Positions 18,005 to 27,639 of a stretch of 64,000 bases of DNA are shown piece by piece (within the stretch, counting starts at the first letter, position 1; each line of letters begins with the position of its first letter). The DNA comes from Algibacter sp. L3A6. GTDB taxonomy: Bacteria > Bacteroidota > Bacteroidia > Flavobacteriales > Flavobacteriaceae. The notes beneath the pieces were generated by a model. It was given only the letters and a program-made list of their open reading frames with translations, was not told where the DNA came from and did no database searches. The DNA is taken from NCBI RefSeq assembly GCF_009796825.1, contig NZ_CP047030.1:558001-622000 (forward strand). The letters run 5' to 3'. The translations under genes were made by a program, and so were the position numbers.

Positions 18005-19835
18005 ATATATTTTACTCTTTTTCACTTTAATTACATTTTCAAGCTTAAGCGCTCAAACTTCTACTAAAGATCTCGATTTAGAGACGACTTTAATTGAACC
18101 ACAACGGATTATTAAAATCAGTGATTCGCACTATTTTATTGACTTCGGAAAGGCCTTTTTTGGAAATGTAGAAATTACATCAAACGTGAATCAAAATGAT
18201 TCTTTAATTATTCATTTAGGTGAAAAATTAGATGGCGAACTTCATATTGATAGAGATCCCGGAAAAAACATTCGTTACAGAACCTCGAAGTTAAACACAT
18301 TAGTAGCAAACCAAACTGTAACTCCAGAAATACAAGCGTATAAAAGAAATACAACAGGTGCTGCAATTATGTTACCAGAAGATATTGGAGCTATTATTCC
18401 ATTTCGTTATTGCGAAATTGAAAATCTAAAAATCCCTATTGAGTCTATTAAAATTAAGCAAAAAGCACTTCATTTTAAATTTAATGATGATGCCAGCGCT
18501 TTTTCTTCATCAGACCCTATTATGGATTCTATTTGGGAACTTTGTAAACACACTATAAAAGCTACGAGCTTTACCGGGTATTATGTTGATGGAGATCGTG
18601 AGCGTATTCCTTACGAGGCCGATGCTTATATCAATCAACTAAGTCATTATAGTGTGGATAACGAGTATTCGATGGCGCGCCGCACAAATGCTTATTTTAT
18701 AGACAATCCGACTTGGCCAACCGAATGGCTGTTACACACTGTACTTATGTTTCATGCCGATTACATGTACACGGGAGATATTGAGCCACTTAAACAAAAC
18801 TACGAGAACTTAAAGCTTAAAACTTTAATGGATTTAGAACGTACCGATGGTTTAATAAGTTCTAAATCGCCCAACCTAACCAAAGATTTAATGTCGAAAT
18901 TAGGTTTCAAAAAAGCAAATGATAAGCTTAAAGATATTATAGATTGGCCACCTGCACAAAAAGATACCGGTTGGAAACTTGCAACACCAGAAGGCGAACG
19001 CGATGGTTACGAAATTGTAGATGTAAATACTGCTGTAAATGCGTTTTACTATTACAATTTAAAGTTAATGACTGAAATTGCAACAGTACTTAATAAAACT
19101 GAAGATGCTGAATTCTATAAGAAGAAAGCCAAACTTGTAAAAGCAACCATAAACAGCAAACTATTCGATGCTGAAAAAGGTTATTATATCGACGGTGAAG
19201 GCTCTACACACTCGGCTTTACACGCCAACATGTTACCCTTAGCTTTCGATTTAGTGCCAGAAGAACACGTAGCAACAGTTGCTGAGTTTGTAAAATCTCG
19301 CGGTATGGCTTGTAGCGTTTATGGTGCTCAATATCTATTAGAAGGTTTATACAAAAATAACGAAGCCGAATACGCATCGAGTTTAATATCAAACACTGAA
19401 GGCGATAGAAACTGGTGGAACATGATACAAGTAGGTTCTACAATGACTTTGGAAGCTTGGGATGTAAAATACAAACCCAATGCCGATTGGAATCACGCTT
19501 GGGGAACTGCACCGCTAAATGCTATTACAAGATACATGTGGGGTATTAAACCAAAAACGGCTGGTTTTAAAATTGCTGAAATTAATCCACAATTAGCAGG
19601 CTTAACTTTTACATCTATTAAAGTACCTACCAAACAAGGTTTTATTTTAGCTGAATACAAACAAGAATCTAACAAAAATGATGTTTATACCGTGACGATT
19701 CCGGAAAATATGACGGCAGAATTCACACTTCCTAAAAACTTCAAAAAGGTTACTTTAGATAACAAAAAAGTAAAAGGAAAATCTTTATTTTTAACACTTG
19801 AAAGCGGAACGCATCATATAAACATAGTTTACTAA
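17997..19835 (+). CDS. GH78-type alpha-L-rhamnosidase
   Basis: The ATG at 17997 is chosen because it opens a signal peptide (MNKYILLFFTLITFSSLSAQ) and overlaps the preceding stop by 8 bases; an upstream in-frame start would bury the signal. The product is 612 residues. An N-terminal beta domain is followed by the six-hairpin (alpha/alpha) barrel. The GH78 landmark YYVDGDRERIPYEADAYINQ lies near residue 192, with FIDNPTWPTEWLL and WNHAWGTAPLNAITRYMWG further on. Acidic residues in the DGDRE stretch are the expected catalytic site. It should release terminal alpha-L-rhamnose. The protein is short for GH78 because it lacks extra N-terminal beta domains. Confidence 0.88.
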   Translation: MNKYILLFFTLITFSSLSAQTSTKDLDLETTLIEPQRIIKISDSHYFIDFGKAFFGNVEITSNVNQNDSLIIHLGEKLDGELHIDRDPGKNIRYRTSKLNTLVANQTVTPEIQAYKRNTTGAAIMLPEDIGAIIPFRYCEIENLKIPIESIKIKQKALHFKFNDDASAFSSSDPIMDSIWELCKHTIKATSFTGYYVDGDRERIPYEADAYINQLSHYSVDNEYSMARRTNAYFIDNPTWPTEWLLHTVLMFHADYMYTGDIEPLKQNYENLKLKTLMDLERTDGLISSKSPNLTKDLMSKLGFKKANDKLKDIIDWPPAQKDTGWKLATPEGERDGYEIVDVNTAVNAFYYYNLKLMTEIATVLNKTEDAEFYKKKAKLVKATINSKLFDAEKGYYIDGEGSTHSALHANMLPLAFDLVPEEHVATVAEFVKSRGMACSVYGAQYLLEGLYKNNEAEYASSLISNTEGDRNWWNMIQVGSTMTLEAWDVKYKPNADWNHAWGTAPLNAITRYMWGIKPKTAGFKIAEINPQLAGLTFTSIKVPTKQGFILAEYKQESNKNDVYTVTIPENMTAEFTLPKNFKKVTLDNKKVKGKSLFLTLESGTHHINIVY

Positions 19836-19842
19836 GCATCTT

Positions 19843-21375
19843 ATGAAATTAAAAAAACATCTATTTATTCCTTTTTTATTATTAGCCTTTTTTCAATTTA
19901 CAATAAGCTTTTCGCAAGAGTTAAAACCTGCTAGTTTATTTTCAGATGGTATGGTTTTACAACGCGACATTCCAGTTCCTGTTTGGGGTACAGCAAAACC
20001 TAATTCCAAAATTACGGTAACTTTTGCTAACCAAAAACAGAAAACAAAAGCTGATAATAACGGAAAATGGATGCTAAAATTAGATCCGTTAAAAGCATCT
20101 AAAATCGCTAGAGACTTAGTAATCTCTGGTGATTCTAAAATAATTATATCTAACATTTTAGTTGGAGAAGTATGGATTTGCTCAGGCCAATCTAACATGC
20201 AGTTTAATGTGAATAATGTTCCTGAAATAAAATCACTTATTCCGTTTACAAAAAACATCAGAACCTTTCAGGTAAAAAATATAGTATCATTAAAAGAACA
20301 AGACGACGTTACCGGCCATTGGGAAGAAACAAACCCAAGTAGCGCTATTGCTTTTGGTTTTGCTTACTTTTTAGAAAGTATTGGTGATGTGCCTGTTGGA
20401 ATAATTTTATCGTCTTGGGGAAGTTCTTCTCTGGAAGCTTGGATGCCAAGAAGCATGACCGAAGAATTACCGTATTTCAAAACCATAATGAACGATTTTG
20501 ATAAAGATACAGTAACTCAAAACAGACTTAACAAAGCTATAAACTCACCAAAAGGCTGGAATATTAAAGAAGATATTTTTATGAGACGCCAACCTAATGT
20601 GGTGTATAATGCCATGATGAAACCTCTAGCGCCTTACGCATGTCGTGGACTCGTTTGGTATCAAGGTGAGCGTAACACACGTTATATTTCGGGTGTACCA
20701 GAAGTTACCGAAGCCCATTGGTTTCATAAGGTTGCTGGTATGAAAGAGTATGGCGATATTTTAAAACTTTGGATTCAGAATTACAGAAAAACATGGCAAA
20801 ACGATAACATGCACTTCGCTGTAGTAATGCTGCCAGGTTATGGAAAAGGGACACATGCTAATCCAAATATTGATTCTAAAAGTCCTACTGCAGAATCTTG
20901 GGCATGGATGCGCGAATCTCAATTAAAAGCTTTAGAATTACCAAATACGAGTGTAACAAACACCATAGATTTAGGTAGTGAAACCAATATTCATCCTACG
21001 GATAAATTTCCTATTGGCCAACGTTTAGCACTTTCCGCAGCTAAACATACATTAAATCAAAATATAGTTGCAGAAGGCCCTATTTTAGATAAAGTTGAAA
21101 TAGAAAACAATGGCTTAATAGTTTATTTTAAAAATAGTAAAGGTTTAAGAACCAACAACAGAAAAGCACCTGAAGGTTTTTGGATTGCAGACGAATCGTT
21201 AAACTGGAAAATGGCAGACGCTAAAATAGAAGGTGAAACCGTTATTCTTCAAAATAAAGACATTAAGAATCCTGAATTTATAAGATATGCTTTCGCAGGA
21301 AAACCAGATGTAAACTTAGTAAATGGCGCTAACTTACCAGCTTATCCATTTAGAACAGATGTTGATGGAAAATAA
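19843..21375 (+). CDS. Sialate O-acetylesterase-type SGNH carbohydrate esterase
   Basis: The protein has 510 residues with a signal peptide (ITISFSQ). It opens with the family's LFSDGMVLQRDIPVPVWGTA beta domain, then the SGNH block I GEVWICSGQSNMQF with the nucleophile Ser. Later landmarks are ACRGLVWYQGER (block III) and IHPTDKFPIGQRLAL, which carries the Asp/His catalytic residues. Such enzymes remove O-acetyl groups from sugars. In a PUL they expose acetylated plant or algal glycans to the glycosidases; sialic acid need not be the substrate. The gene starts 7 bases after the rhamnosidase stop and ends the plus-strand PUL arm. Confidence 0.92.
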   Translation: MKLKKHLFIPFLLLAFFQFTISFSQELKPASLFSDGMVLQRDIPVPVWGTAKPNSKITVTFANQKQKTKADNNGKWMLKLDPLKASKIARDLVISGDSKIIISNILVGEVWICSGQSNMQFNVNNVPEIKSLIPFTKNIRTFQVKNIVSLKEQDDVTGHWEETNPSSAIAFGFAYFLESIGDVPVGIILSSWGSSSLEAWMPRSMTEELPYFKTIMNDFDKDTVTQNRLNKAINSPKGWNIKEDIFMRRQPNVVYNAMMKPLAPYACRGLVWYQGERNTRYISGVPEVTEAHWFHKVAGMKEYGDILKLWIQNYRKTWQNDNMHFAVVMLPGYGKGTHANPNIDSKSPTAESWAWMRESQLKALELPNTSVTNTIDLGSETNIHPTDKFPIGQRLALSAAKHTLNQNIVAEGPILDKVEIENNGLIVYFKNSKGLRTNNRKAPEGFWIADESLNWKMADAKIEGETVILQNKDIKNPEFIRYAFAGKPDVNLVNGANLPAYPFRTDVDGK

Positions 21376-21383
21376 TTATAGTT

Positions 21384-22886
21384 CTAAAACCAATTTTCGA
21401 TAATTGTTTTTTCAGTATTTGGACTTGCTTTATGAATAAACTCATTTTTAATGGCATTATACTCATAATCTTTACTCCAATTCTCATGGTTTTTCGAAAC
21501 CTGATCAATAGCATCGCAAATAAAAATAACCTCAGCGTTTGTTAAGGTTGGATGGATAGAGATTCTAATCCAACCTGGACGCTCCATTAAACAGCCTTCC
21601 AAAATTTTTACTTCTATAGATTTTGATGTGCTTTCATCTACATTTAATAAATAATGCCCATAAGTTCCGGCACAGGAGCAACCTCCCCTAGTTTGCACAC
21701 CAAAGCGATCGTTTAAAAGTTTTACAATTAAATTATAGTGTGCCTTTTCAATATAAAAAGAAAACACCCCTAACCTATCGGTATGTTCTGGCGCAAGAAT
21801 TTTCAGGTTTTCTATAGAAGAAAGCTTATCGAAAATTATAGCATTAAGTTCATGCTCGCGATCCAAAATATTTTGAACACCCATTTTTTCCTTCAACTGA
21901 ATAGAAAACGCAATTTTTATGGTTTGTAAAAAACCAGGAGTTCCTCCATCTTCTCGCGTTTCTATATCGTCAATATAATCATGATCGCCCCAAGGATTGG
22001 TATAACTTACCGTTCCTCCACCTGGATTATCTGGCACTAAATTTTTATAAAGTTTTTTATTGAAAACCAATACTCCTGAAGTTCCTGGGCCACCCAGAAA
22101 TTTATGAGGAGAAAAGGTAATGGCATCTAGATATTGTTCCTCATCTTCAGGATGCATATCGATATCAACATAAGGCGCCGAACATGCAAAATCTACAAAG
22201 CATAGCCCATTGTTTTGATGCATAATTTTAGCAACATCGTAATACGGAGTTCGTATACCTGTAACATTAGAACACCCCGTAATAGCTGCAATTTTTACGG
22301 GAACACGGCTATATTCTACCAACAACTTCTTTAAGCCCTCTAAACATGGTAATCCGTTGACATTAGAAGGAATTACTTTTACACAAGCAATTGTTTCTAA
22401 CCATGAGGTTTGATTAGAATGATGCTCCATATGCGACACAAAAATTATTGGTCGTTTTTCTTCTGGAACTTCCGTACTATCCTTTAAATTCTCGTTTAAT
22501 TTAATTCCTAAAATACGCTGAAACTTATTGATTGCACCGGTCATTCCCGTTCCAACCGTAATCAAAACATCGTCTTTAGAGGCATTAACATGCTTTTTTA
22601 TGATAGCTCTAGCATCGTGATAAGCATGCGTCATTACGCTACCTGTTATAGAGGTTTCAGTATGTGTGTTCGCCACAAAAGGTCCAATATCATTTAATAA
22701 TTTTTCTTCAATAGGTCGGTATAATCGTCCGCTTGCTGTCCAATCGGCATAAATTATTTTTTTCTTACCGTAAGGGGATTCAAAATGCAAATCGACACCA
22801 ACAACGTTATTTCTAAATTGCTCAAAATATGCTTCTAAATTACTGTGTTGATTTTTGATTTTGGAAACACTTTTTAAGACACCCAT
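21384..22886 (-). CDS. Class V aminotransferase-fold PLP enzyme (cysteine desulfurase-like)
   Basis: This 500-residue cytosolic enzyme belongs to the PLP fold-type I, class V group. SHMEHHSNQTSW, AAITGCSNVTG, CFVDFACSAPYVDIDMH (PLP Asp) and TFSPHKFLGGPGTSGVLVF (Lys-PLP) appear in the expected order. RGGCSCAGTYGHYLL near residue 415 resembles the mobile Cys loop of cysteine desulfurases. It is larger than IscS or SufS (about 400 residues). No scaffold gene (sufU, iscU) is adjacent, so a dedicated Fe-S role is doubtful. It ends 9 bases from the convergent esterase gene. Confidence 0.8.
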   Translation of the reverse strand: MGVLKSVSKIKNQHSNLEAYFEQFRNNVVGVDLHFESPYGKKKIIYADWTASGRLYRPIEEKLLNDIGPFVANTHTETSITGSVMTHAYHDARAIIKKHVNASKDDVLITVGTGMTGAINKFQRILGIKLNENLKDSTEVPEEKRPIIFVSHMEHHSNQTSWLETIACVKVIPSNVNGLPCLEGLKKLLVEYSRVPVKIAAITGCSNVTGIRTPYYDVAKIMHQNNGLCFVDFACSAPYVDIDMHPEDEEQYLDAITFSPHKFLGGPGTSGVLVFNKKLYKNLVPDNPGGGTVSYTNPWGDHDYIDDIETREDGGTPGFLQTIKIAFSIQLKEKMGVQNILDREHELNAIIFDKLSSIENLKILAPEHTDRLGVFSFYIEKAHYNLIVKLLNDRFGVQTRGGCSCAGTYGHYLLNVDESTSKSIEVKILEGCLMERPGWIRISIHPTLTNAEVIFICDAIDQVSKNHENWSKDYEYNAIKNEFIHKASPNTEKTIIENWF

Positions 22887-22936
22887 TACTGAAAATTAAA
22901 AATGATTTATATTGAAATACTTTAAACTCTAGAAAT

Positions 22937-23938
22937 TTATATATCTAAAGAATTAAACAATGTTTTTAATTGTGGATTCGATGGTCTTGGCGCATCGGCC
23001 TTAACAACGTTACCTTGTGGATCGATTAATATAAACCTAGGAATACCCGTTACATTATAAGCTGTTACAAAAGAGCGATCTTCTTTAGCAAATAACTGCA
23101 CACCACCTAACTGTTTTTCTTCAATCATAGTACGCCATTTGCTATGTGCTTTTTCATCATCTACAGAAATGCTTACAAATTCAATATTTTTACCATGATA
23201 TTCTTTTTCAACAGCTTTTAGCGATGGAATTTCAGCTAAACAAGGTCCGCACCATGTTGCCCATAAATCGATATAAACATATTTTCCTTTTAAATCATCT
23301 AAAGATGTGCTACCACCATTGTAGTTTTCGTAATCTACAAATTTTGGAGAAGCTTTACCATTTAAACTCATTAAGCCTTGTTTTTGCTTATACATACTAT
23401 GCAATTGTTTTTCTAAACTTATCGCATCGTTTTGCTCACTTACCACAAATAACGAATCTAAATCTCCTGCTTTATCAAGTAAATCTTTAAACGTTTTATT
23501 GCTTTCTTTCACTTTTTCATTAAAGGCAGTTTCATCTAACTCAAACCAAGTTTCAATATCAAAAACCTCTTCCATAAGCAATGCCTTTTCAGCTAAATAA
23601 TTACTGGCCTCTGCTCCTGTTCCTTCAAATTTAATAGTTTCATCAAAAGCTTTAGTATCTAACTTCATCTTTAAATCGTAACCATTTTTCAAATATACAC
23701 GTGCTTGTTCTGCTCCATCATAAACTAAGAACACACCAGGCTCTACTTTTAAAGTATCAGAGAATGTTCCGTCGGCTTTCACCTGAATAATTTTTGAAAC
23801 CGTACGACTTCTTACTAATAAAGAATCGGAATTTTGATTTGCAATTGTTCCAGAAAATGTAACATAATCTTTTGGCGCTTCTTCTTTACATGCTGTAAAT
23901 ACTAAACCTATTAATAATACGTAAATAAAATTCTTCAT
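22937..23938 (-). CDS. TlpA-family thioredoxin with DUF4369-like N-terminus, lipoprotein
   Basis: The protein has 333 residues. The lipobox VFTACKE tethers it to a membrane. The N-terminal part is an extracytoplasmic beta-rich domain like DUF4369 (YVTFSGTIANQNSDSLLVRS). The C-terminal thioredoxin domain has VYIDLWATWCGPCLAEIPSL, with the redox-active CGPC around residue 230, and the cis-Pro loop VTGIPRFILID. It probably reduces disulfides in exported proteins using electrons from DsbD, whose gene is 4 bases upstream in the same operon. Confidence 0.9.
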   Translation of the reverse strand: MKNFIYVLLIGLVFTACKEEAPKDYVTFSGTIANQNSDSLLVRSRTVSKIIQVKADGTFSDTLKVEPGVFLVYDGAEQARVYLKNGYDLKMKLDTKAFDETIKFEGTGAEASNYLAEKALLMEEVFDIETWFELDETAFNEKVKESNKTFKDLLDKAGDLDSLFVVSEQNDAISLEKQLHSMYKQKQGLMSLNGKASPKFVDYENYNGGSTSLDDLKGKYVYIDLWATWCGPCLAEIPSLKAVEKEYHGKNIEFVSISVDDEKAHSKWRTMIEEKQLGGVQLFAKEDRSFVTAYNVTGIPRFILIDPQGNVVKADAPRPSNPQLKTLFNSLDI

Positions 23939-23941
23939 CTG

Positions 23942-25897
23942 TTATTTTTTAAATTTTGAAATTCCTGTTTTTAGCCAGTTATGATAATCTTCTACATTTG
24001 GTGTATAACTTACTGGATCTAATAAATTGTCTTCATTATGATCCATTAACACGTAAAAAGGCTGTGTATTGGCTTTGTATTTTATAGTTTGTAGTTCGCT
24101 CCATTTCTGGCCAATGTATTTTAATTTTTTGCCCGGTTTTAATTTTGAATCAACCACATCTCCAGCTTCTAACGGACGTTTATCATCAACATATAACGAT
24201 ATTAATACCACATCGTTTTTTAAAATATTTAAAATCTCTGGTTTTGGCCAAACGTTTTGTTCCATTTTTCGGCAATTTACACAAGCCCAACCTGTAAAAT
24301 CTATCATTACTGGTTTCCCTACTTTTTTAGCATAAGCCAAACCGGTATCATAATCATTAAAAGCTAAAATATCGTGTGGCGCTAATAAATGTGCTCCTTC
24401 TGGCAAATCTCCATGATCGTTAAGCGCGGAAGATCCGGTACCCAACCTTGTATAACCAACACCATACGGCGATTCGCTATAATCTTGTGGTGGAGGAAAA
24501 GCACTTATTAAATTTAATGGTGCGCCCCATAGTCCAGGAATCATATAAATAGTGAAGGTTAAAACCACTAAACCTAAACTCAATCTACCAACTGAAATGT
24601 GTGGTAATGGCGAATCGTGTGGTAATTGAATTTTCCCGAAAAGGTATAAGGCTAATGTTCCAAAAATAGCAATCCAAATAGCGATAAACACTTCGCGCTC
24701 TAATAAATGACCTTGCATTACTAAATCGGCTTGCGATAAAAATTTAAAGGCTAAAGCCAACTCCAGAAATCCTAAAACCACTTTTACGGTGTTTAACCAA
24801 CCACCAGATTTTGGTAAAGAATTTAACCACCCCGGAAATGCTGCAAATAAAGCAAAAGGTAATGCAATGGCTAACGAGAACCCGAACATACCAATAACAG
24901 GAGCTAATCCTCCTTTCGAAGCAGAAAGCACAATTATGTTTCCAACAAATGGCCCCGTACAAGAGAACGACACAATAGCTAAAGCTAACGCCATAAAGAA
25001 TATACCTATAAATCCACCTCGATCGGCTTGCGAATCTACTTTATTAGCCCAAGAATTTGGTAACATAATTTCGAAAGCTCCTAAAAATGATACTGCAAAA
25101 ATTATTATTATGACAAAAAATATTAAGTTAAAAGCAACGCCTGTAGAAAATTCATTGATTGCGCTTGCTCCGAAAACACCAACTACCGCAGTTCCTAACA
25201 AAACATATATGACAATTATAGATATCCCGTAGAATAACGCATTCTTTATCCCTGCAGATTTAGTTTTACTCTGCTTAGTAAAAAAACTTACTGTCATCGG
25301 AATCAATGGAAACACACATGGCGTAAACAAAGCTATAAACCCAGCTCCAAACCCCAATATAAAAATTGTCCAAAGTCCTTGCTTAGAACTAGACTCGGTA
25401 GATTTAATAGCATTATCCTGAACGCTCTCTGCGGTTTTAGCAGCTGCATTTTCTGAAATTATAAAATTTAAATCGACTTCTGTTGGAGGCAAACAACGAG
25501 AATCGTCGCAAACCATAAATTCAACAAAAGCATTTATTGTAGAAATACCTTCGGTAACTTTTACTTTTTGCTTAAATTTTGCTGTTTTTTCAAAGAATTT
25601 AATTTCCATTTGAAAAACAGGGTCGTCAATAGTATGGCCTTCTTCTTCAAAAGTATTTCCTATTATTTTGAATTGTCCTTCGCTATCATCATAAGTAAAC
25701 GTTGTTGGTATGGGACCATCTTGAGGTACCGTTTGAGAATACAAATGCCATCCACCGTCTATAGTTGCTTTGGAAATTAATTGATATTCGGTATCAGACA
25801 ATTTTTCAACAGAAGTTTCCCATTTAACAGGCTCTAAAACCTGAGCTTGCCCAAATAAAAAGGATATTAGTGCTAAAAATAAAATTACGTTCTTCAT
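23942..25897 (-). CDS. dsbD: Thiol:disulfide interchange protein DsbD
   Basis: This 651-residue protein has the three-part DsbD layout. An N-terminal periplasmic immunoglobulin-like domain contains the Cys pair region VCDDSRCLPP. The central domain has about eight membrane helices, with FTPCVFPLIPMTV and FSCTGPFVGN carrying the membrane Cys pair. The C-terminal thioredoxin domain has MIDFTGWACVNCRKMEQNVW (CVNC). It moves electrons from cytosolic thioredoxin to the periplasm, here most likely to the adjacent TlpA-like protein. The signal peptide ends near FGQAQ. Confidence 0.95.
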   Translation of the reverse strand: MKNVILFLALISFLFGQAQVLEPVKWETSVEKLSDTEYQLISKATIDGGWHLYSQTVPQDGPIPTTFTYDDSEGQFKIIGNTFEEEGHTIDDPVFQMEIKFFEKTAKFKQKVKVTEGISTINAFVEFMVCDDSRCLPPTEVDLNFIISENAAAKTAESVQDNAIKSTESSSKQGLWTIFILGFGAGFIALFTPCVFPLIPMTVSFFTKQSKTKSAGIKNALFYGISIIVIYVLLGTAVVGVFGASAINEFSTGVAFNLIFFVIIIIFAVSFLGAFEIMLPNSWANKVDSQADRGGFIGIFFMALALAIVSFSCTGPFVGNIIVLSASKGGLAPVIGMFGFSLAIALPFALFAAFPGWLNSLPKSGGWLNTVKVVLGFLELALAFKFLSQADLVMQGHLLEREVFIAIWIAIFGTLALYLFGKIQLPHDSPLPHISVGRLSLGLVVLTFTIYMIPGLWGAPLNLISAFPPPQDYSESPYGVGYTRLGTGSSALNDHGDLPEGAHLLAPHDILAFNDYDTGLAYAKKVGKPVMIDFTGWACVNCRKMEQNVWPKPEILNILKNDVVLISLYVDDKRPLEAGDVVDSKLKPGKKLKYIGQKWSELQTIKYKANTQPFYVLMDHNEDNLLDPVSYTPNVEDYHNWLKTGISKFKK

Positions 25898-26246
25898 TCC
25901 TCAAATTTATTATTAATTATGTAATAGTCTCTAGTTTTTGTATTTCTTTCAAAAAAGTATCAATATTAAACATCTACTTCGTTTTATACCGTACTATTTT
26001 TAAGCTACAAAAACTACATGTGCTATAATGACCAGAAAACACGTCATTACCCTTAGTTAAATTCTGTTAAAATTTAAAAATTGAGTTACATTAAGACATC
26101 ATTACATCTATTTTCGGTCGAAATTTACAACATATTTTAAATGAAGTTTCAAAGATTATAAAACTTTAACACCCGCAACATCTAAACTCTGCCTTACATA
26201 GATTTTTATTAGTAAAACCAAGCTATAATTAAAACTTAAAACAAAA
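25898..26246. other. Gene-free stretch between dsbD and the DUF4870 gene
   Basis: Roughly 350 AT-rich bases hold no ORF with coding character on either strand. A TAAATTTG box on the minus strand (25902-25909) lies too close to the dsbD start to be a convincing promoter and lacks a partner TTTG at the right distance. No RNA gene or repeat is recognised. Confidence 0.5.
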
Positions 26247-26275
26247 AAAACGTTCACTTAAACAGTGAACGTTTT
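26247..26275 (-). terminator. Rho-independent terminator of the DUF4870 gene
   Basis: AAAACGTTCAC (26247-26257) pairs perfectly with GTGAACGTTTT (26265-26275) around a 7-base loop. On the minus strand a run of T follows, and the hairpin lies 31 bases after the DUF4870 stop. Confidence 0.8.
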
Positions 26276-26305
26276 AAAAGATCTCGAATTAAATAACTAA
26301 TAAAA

Positions 26306-26644
26306 TTAAGAGATAATATTGAATGTTAACGGATACGTTGGATTTTCGCCACGACTTGCTCTTAATGCATTTACTATTGGTAAAATAATTGAAAGAAGTC
26401 CTAATGCTGCAAAACCTAGTAAACCTAAGCCAAAGAACAGTATTAATGGCACGCAGATGATAAACCAAATAATAAGACTTAATTGGAAATTGATAATGCT
26501 TTTTCCATGGATATCCATTTGGTTTACTCGCCCTTTATTGGCTAGCCATAAAATTAATGGTAGTAATAAACTACCAAAGCCGGTTACTAAAGATATTAAC
26601 TGACTTAAATGTGTAATAACTAATAATTGTTTATCGTTTCTCAT
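26306..26644 (-). CDS. DUF4870 domain membrane protein
   Basis: This 112-residue protein has three to four hydrophobic helices and matches the DUF4870 (Tic20-like) pattern: LSQLISLVTGFGSLLLPLILWL near the start, the conserved HGKSIINFQLSLIIW, and a final helix before ALRASRGENPTYPLTF. These small inner-membrane proteins are widespread in Bacteroidota and Firmicutes. Their function is not established. It is a single gene with its own terminator. Confidence 0.8.
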   Translation of the reverse strand: MRNDKQLLVITHLSQLISLVTGFGSLLLPLILWLANKGRVNQMDIHGKSIINFQLSLIIWFIICVPLILFFGLGLLGFAALGLLSIILPIVNALRASRGENPTYPLTFNIIS

Positions 26645-26758
26645 GGTTTTTGATATATTTTGATTGATGTATTAATATGACGCCTAGGTCTTTAATTTGT
26701 TACATAGACTACCATTAATTATTTATAAATTAAATGCTCTAGAATATTTTTCATGTTG

Positions 26759-26766
26759 TATTTTTG
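26759..26766 (+). promoter_or_regulatory. Possible -7 box (TATTTTTG) of the DUF3108 gene
   Basis: TATTTTTG matches the Bacteroidota -7 consensus TAnnTTTG. It would place transcription start near 26773, about 40 bases before the preferred start codon. No good -33 TTTG is seen, so support is partial. Confidence 0.3.
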
Positions 26767-26815
26767 GCACAATAAATGATTAATGCCACGTTATAACATA
26801 AAACCAAACACATAT

Positions 26816-27580
26816 ATGATGCGTTTTACCCTACTTATAGCTTTATTTTTTTCGGTTGCCTTACAAGCACAAAATAATGCCATTGCCCCAAATGAAAAAT
26901 TAGTTTACACGGCCTCTTACAACATGTCTGGTATTCTAAACGATATCGCCCAAGTCACCATGTCTACAGCAAAAGTGAACACTTCTAAAGCCACACTAAT
27001 GCGTTTAAAAGTTACAGCTTTAACCTATAGCAAATGGGATAACTTTTTTAAAATTAGAGATTTATACGAGAGTTATGTAAGTCCAAAAACATTAACACCT
27101 TATTTATACAAGCGTGATATTAATGAGGGCGGTTATTACAAAGCCATGAAATACACCTTTAGCCACAAAACCAATACGGTTAAAACGGTGCAAACCAAAA
27201 AGAATAATTACGTAGAAAACAAAACAGTTTCTATAAACAAAGGCACAAAAGATATTGTTTCTGCTTTATACTACATCCGTTTGTTCGATTATGCTAGCAT
27301 GAGCAAAGGCAGCAGCAAGAGCTTAAATATTATTTTCGACAGAAAAGAATTTAACGGTAAAGTAACCTATTTGGGTAAAGAAACCATTTCTACAGCTATT
27401 GGTACTAAGGAATGCTACAAACTATCAATTGGTGCAGATAGCTCTAGTGGTTTACAAGGCTCTAGTAACTTTTTATGGTTAACAGCCGATGAAAATAAAA
27501 TTCCGGTTTACGGAAAGTTTAAAATTCCTGTTGGAAATGGTGAGTTAAAAATAAAATCGGCTTCTGGTTTAAAAAACTAA
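26816..27580 (+). CDS. DUF3108 domain exported protein
   Basis: The start at 26816 (MMRFTLLIALFFSVALQAQ) is preferred because it opens a clean signal peptide; the ATG at 26783 would add 11 polar residues before it. The mature protein (about 235 residues) has the DUF3108 pattern: NEKLVYTASYNMSGI, FKIRDLYESYVSPKTLTPYLYKRDINEGGYYK, and SSNFLWLTADENKIPVYGKF near the end. DUF3108 proteins are periplasmic beta-sheet proteins of unknown role. The stop is followed within about 60 bases by the next gene on the same strand. Confidence 0.82.
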   Translation: MMRFTLLIALFFSVALQAQNNAIAPNEKLVYTASYNMSGILNDIAQVTMSTAKVNTSKATLMRLKVTALTYSKWDNFFKIRDLYESYVSPKTLTPYLYKRDINEGGYYKAMKYTFSHKTNTVKTVQTKKNNYVENKTVSINKGTKDIVSALYYIRLFDYASMSKGSSKSLNIIFDRKEFNGKVTYLGKETISTAIGTKECYKLSIGADSSSGLQGSSNFLWLTADENKIPVYGKFKIPVGNGELKIKSASGLKN

Positions 27581-27639
27581 ACCCGATTTTTTTAATGACT
27601 AACTTTACAACTCCCTTTATTGAATAAAAACACAAACTC

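Noticed and set aside
1..21375. An ulvan- or fucoidan-degrading PUL
   Set aside because: No sulfatase or polysaccharide lyase is visible in the window, so a sulfated algal glycan cannot be supported from these genes alone.
21384..22886. Class V aminotransferase gene as a SufS/IscS housekeeping cysteine desulfurase
   Set aside because: The protein is about 100 residues longer than those enzymes and no Fe-S assembly gene is adjacent.
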